DNA from: Bacteroidia bacterium
GTDB lineage: Bacteria; Bacteroidota; Bacteroidia; Flavobacteriales_E; Vicingaceae
Direction of reading: 5' to 3'
Assembly: GCA_030426475.1 (NCBI GenBank)
Contig: JAUHYR010000013.1
Coordinates: 1 to 45,298, forward strand
Length of the DNA: 45,298 bases
Made by a program: the position numbers and the translations under genes. Within the stretch, counting starts at the first letter, position 1; each line of letters opens with the position of its first letter. This document shows positions 43,700 to 45,298 of the stretch, piece by piece. The notes below the pieces were generated by a model, which was given only the letters and a program-made list of their open reading frames with translations, was not told the origin of the DNA and did no database searches.

Positions 43700-45298
43700 C
43701 TATTCCTTAATAAATTTTGAAATTTGCTGATTATATAAATCTTTTATAAAGTATAAACCTGAAGTTAGGTTTTTAATATTTATGCTAGAGGTATTTTGAT
43801 AGGTATTGATTATTTTACCTGTAATGTCAGATATAATATAACTAGACACCTTATTTGTATTTATAACCGTTGTGGCAGGATTTGGATAAAGAGTCATTTT
43901 ATAATTTTCTTTATCTAATTCATAAATTTCAGTTGTTAAACCCGATACGGAAAATATAGTAATGCTACCACTTATTTCATTAGAAACTAATATTAATGCT
44001 TGGTTATTTGGAGATTCATTTGATGGAATGAATAAAATATTTTCCGGTCCCATGTCATCACTCACATTAGCGGCAATTGAGAAATCTCTTTTTGTTACGT
44101 AAGTAATAAAAGAGGGTGAGTTAGGGTTGGAGATATCGTATACCATAAACCCTCCCATTCTTTCTAAGCCAATTAGAGCATATATTTTATTACCGTCTTT
44201 AATGAGTTCAATTGCTTCCGGTTCACATCCTTTATTATCACTTCTTTTGTCAAATGAGTTGTTATCATCATTATTTGAGTTGAAATTGTTTGAATAAGGG
44301 CTATTTATTAAAATTTGCTCAAAATCACTTCCACTATCAAATATTAAATTTCCATTATCGTCCCAAATTGAAAATGATCTTGTTCCGAATACATAAAGGC
44401 TGTCATAATCGTTGTCATTATCTGAATCTCCAAGCGTATTTGTAACAATGAGCCTTCCTAATGAAGAATCGTTTTGTAAAATGGCTGCGTTTGGAAAAGC
44501 TGATATATCTAAATTAAGTGAACTGATTTTTACTTCTTCAGAAAAGGCAGAATAGTCTCTTGAGTCACCTTCATTGGCAGAAACTATATAATTAGTTGAA
44601 CCAATACTAAATGACTTAATCGCATCTGGCTGATACATTCCAAAAAGCTTATCGTATTTTCTGATTTTAGCAATATTGTCTTTATCACTTGGGTCTAGTT
44701 CATTTCCACTAAGCCCATGATTTTTAAATCCTAAACCTTTTATACCTATAATTGAATCAGTAACTAAGTCAATAATAGCAAAAGCATTATTCTCTTGAAG
44801 AGAGACCCAAGCTTTTTTTGAATCCTCAGAAACAGCTACATATTCAGGTTCAAAGTCTTGAGCAGGTGTTGAACTTCCATTATTACCAAATACTCTAGTT
44901 GATTTATCTAAATTTTGAGAATTATAGTAAGTAAAATCTAAGGTTTTTACATGCGATGAATTGATGTTTGATATATTTCCTGAAACATCAATTATACTAA
45001 CAGATCCAAGTGGGTCAACACTATAATTGTCATCCGGTTCTCCTTCATTTGCAGTTATGACCTTTTTCCCATCTTTGGTAAAAGTTATCATGTCGGGCAT
45101 TGCTCCAACCACTACCTGATTTATATAAGTTCCTGCTGAATCAAAAAATACAACTTTTCCATTCATTTGAGGGTTTGAATTTTCTACCGCTGCCGCTATA
45201 ATTCCATTGTAACATGCGACACTATTTGCTCCGGAACCATAATTTGATAAATCAATAGATTTAATTAATACTGGAACGAGAGGGTTGCTTATATCTAC
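43700..45298 (-). CDS. choice-of-anchor I family protein with T9SS sorting domain, N-terminus outside window
   Basis: 532 residues are visible; the reading frame is open to the window edge (VDISNPLVPVLIKSIDLSNY...), so the true start is beyond 45298. Repeated beta-propeller-like blades: VGAMPDMITFTKDGKKVITANEGEPDDNY, FEPEYVAVSEDSKKAWVSLQENNAFAIIDL, and IVSANEGDSRDYSAFSEE. These mark the choice-of-anchor I family (calcium-binding-type phytase/alkaline phosphatase-like surface proteins). The last 75 residues are a T9SS sorting domain (MTLYPNPATTVINTNKVSSYIISDITGKII ... SGLYFIKDL). Secreted through T9SS. Followed by a long-loop hairpin. Confidence 0.88.
   Translation of the reverse strand, partial: VDISNPLVPVLIKSIDLSNYGSGANSVACYNGIIAAAVENSNPQMNGKVVFFDSAGTYINQVVVGAMPDMITFTKDGKKVITANEGEPDDNYSVDPLGSVSIIDVSGNISNINSSHVKTLDFTYYNSQNLDKSTRVFGNNGSSTPAQDFEPEYVAVSEDSKKAWVSLQENNAFAIIDLVTDSIIGIKGLGFKNHGLSGNELDPSDKDNIAKIRKYDKLFGMYQPDAIKSFSIGSTNYIVSANEGDSRDYSAFSEEVKISSLNLDISAFPNAAILQNDSSLGRLIVTNTLGDSDNDNDYDSLYVFGTRSFSIWDDNGNLIFDSGSDFEQILINSPYSNNFNSNNDDNNSFDKRSDNKGCEPEAIELIKDGNKIYALIGLERMGGFMVYDISNPNSPSFITYVTKRDFSIAANVSDDMGPENILFIPSNESPNNQALILVSNEISGSITIFSVSGLTTEIYELDKENYKMTLYPNPATTVINTNKVSSYIISDITGKIINTYQNTSSINIKNLTSGLYFIKDLYNQQISKFIKE

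Noticed and set aside
43700-45166. Start at the internal ATG at 45166
   Set aside because: The frame stays open with family-like sequence up to the window edge, so that Met is internal and the gene is cut by the window.

Overview
The window is a dense, AT-rich piece of a Bacteroidota chromosome, most likely Flavobacteriales. The lineage evidence is: promoters of the TAnnTTTG type; few recognisable Shine-Dalgarno sequences; two secreted proteins with type IX secretion (T9SS) C-terminal sorting domains; atpD-atpC standing apart from the other ATP synthase genes; a bacterial geranylgeranylglyceryl phosphate synthase; and short, lineage-typical forms of DnaJ, SerA and AroA. No tRNA, rRNA, insertion sequence, phage gene or CRISPR array was seen, and no gap between genes reaches 300 bases. 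Both ends cut a gene.

Layout. 1-4810 (minus): ahcY with its own promoter and terminator, then grpE-dnaJ followed by an ABC exporter pair; a sigma-54-like promoter lies before grpE. 4891-6733 (plus): phosphopantetheinyl transferase, GGGP synthase and a NadR-kinase-like protein with a broken P-loop. 6700-8225 (minus): ribF and a leucine-rich repeat protein. 8414-11122 (plus): atpD-atpC, then a membrane-anchored alpha/beta hydrolase. 11097-16451 (minus): serC-serA-DUF1015, threonine aldolase and a T9SS cargo protein. 16498-17235 (plus): an outer-membrane-like protein. 17224-19481 (minus): aroB-aroA. 19584-20000 (plus): mscL. 20033-27099 (minus): a small exported protein, a 1685-residue exported protein of TPR-like repeats and coiled coil, and an exonuclease/GIY-YIG fusion that appears to lack catalytic residues. 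27194-33474 (plus): deoC, an aldehyde dehydrogenase, a pseudo-aldehyde dehydrogenase, a tandem DUF2061 protein, cysQ and ettA. 33479-34525 (minus): a lipoprotein and an AcpH-like protein. 34633-38754 (plus): an exported M61 peptidase with a LytS/LytTR-type two-component system, then a RidA-family protein. 38751-41362 (minus): two small membrane proteins and a second, non-exported M61 peptidase. 41457-42845 (plus): lpdA. 42894-45298 (minus): a YiiX-like lipoprotein and a truncated choice-of-anchor I / T9SS protein.

Most genes are housekeeping: protein folding, methyl cycle, serine, aromatic amino acid, flavin and sulfur-nucleotide metabolism, and ATP synthesis. The unusual material is in three apparently non-catalytic relatives of enzymes (NadR-like kinase, nuclease fusion, pseudo-ALDH), in the giant repeat protein whose linkers vary in steps of seven residues, and in the peptidase/two-component operon. 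No clearly new defence or mobile system was found. The best candidates for undescribed biology are the giant protein and the degenerate nuclease.
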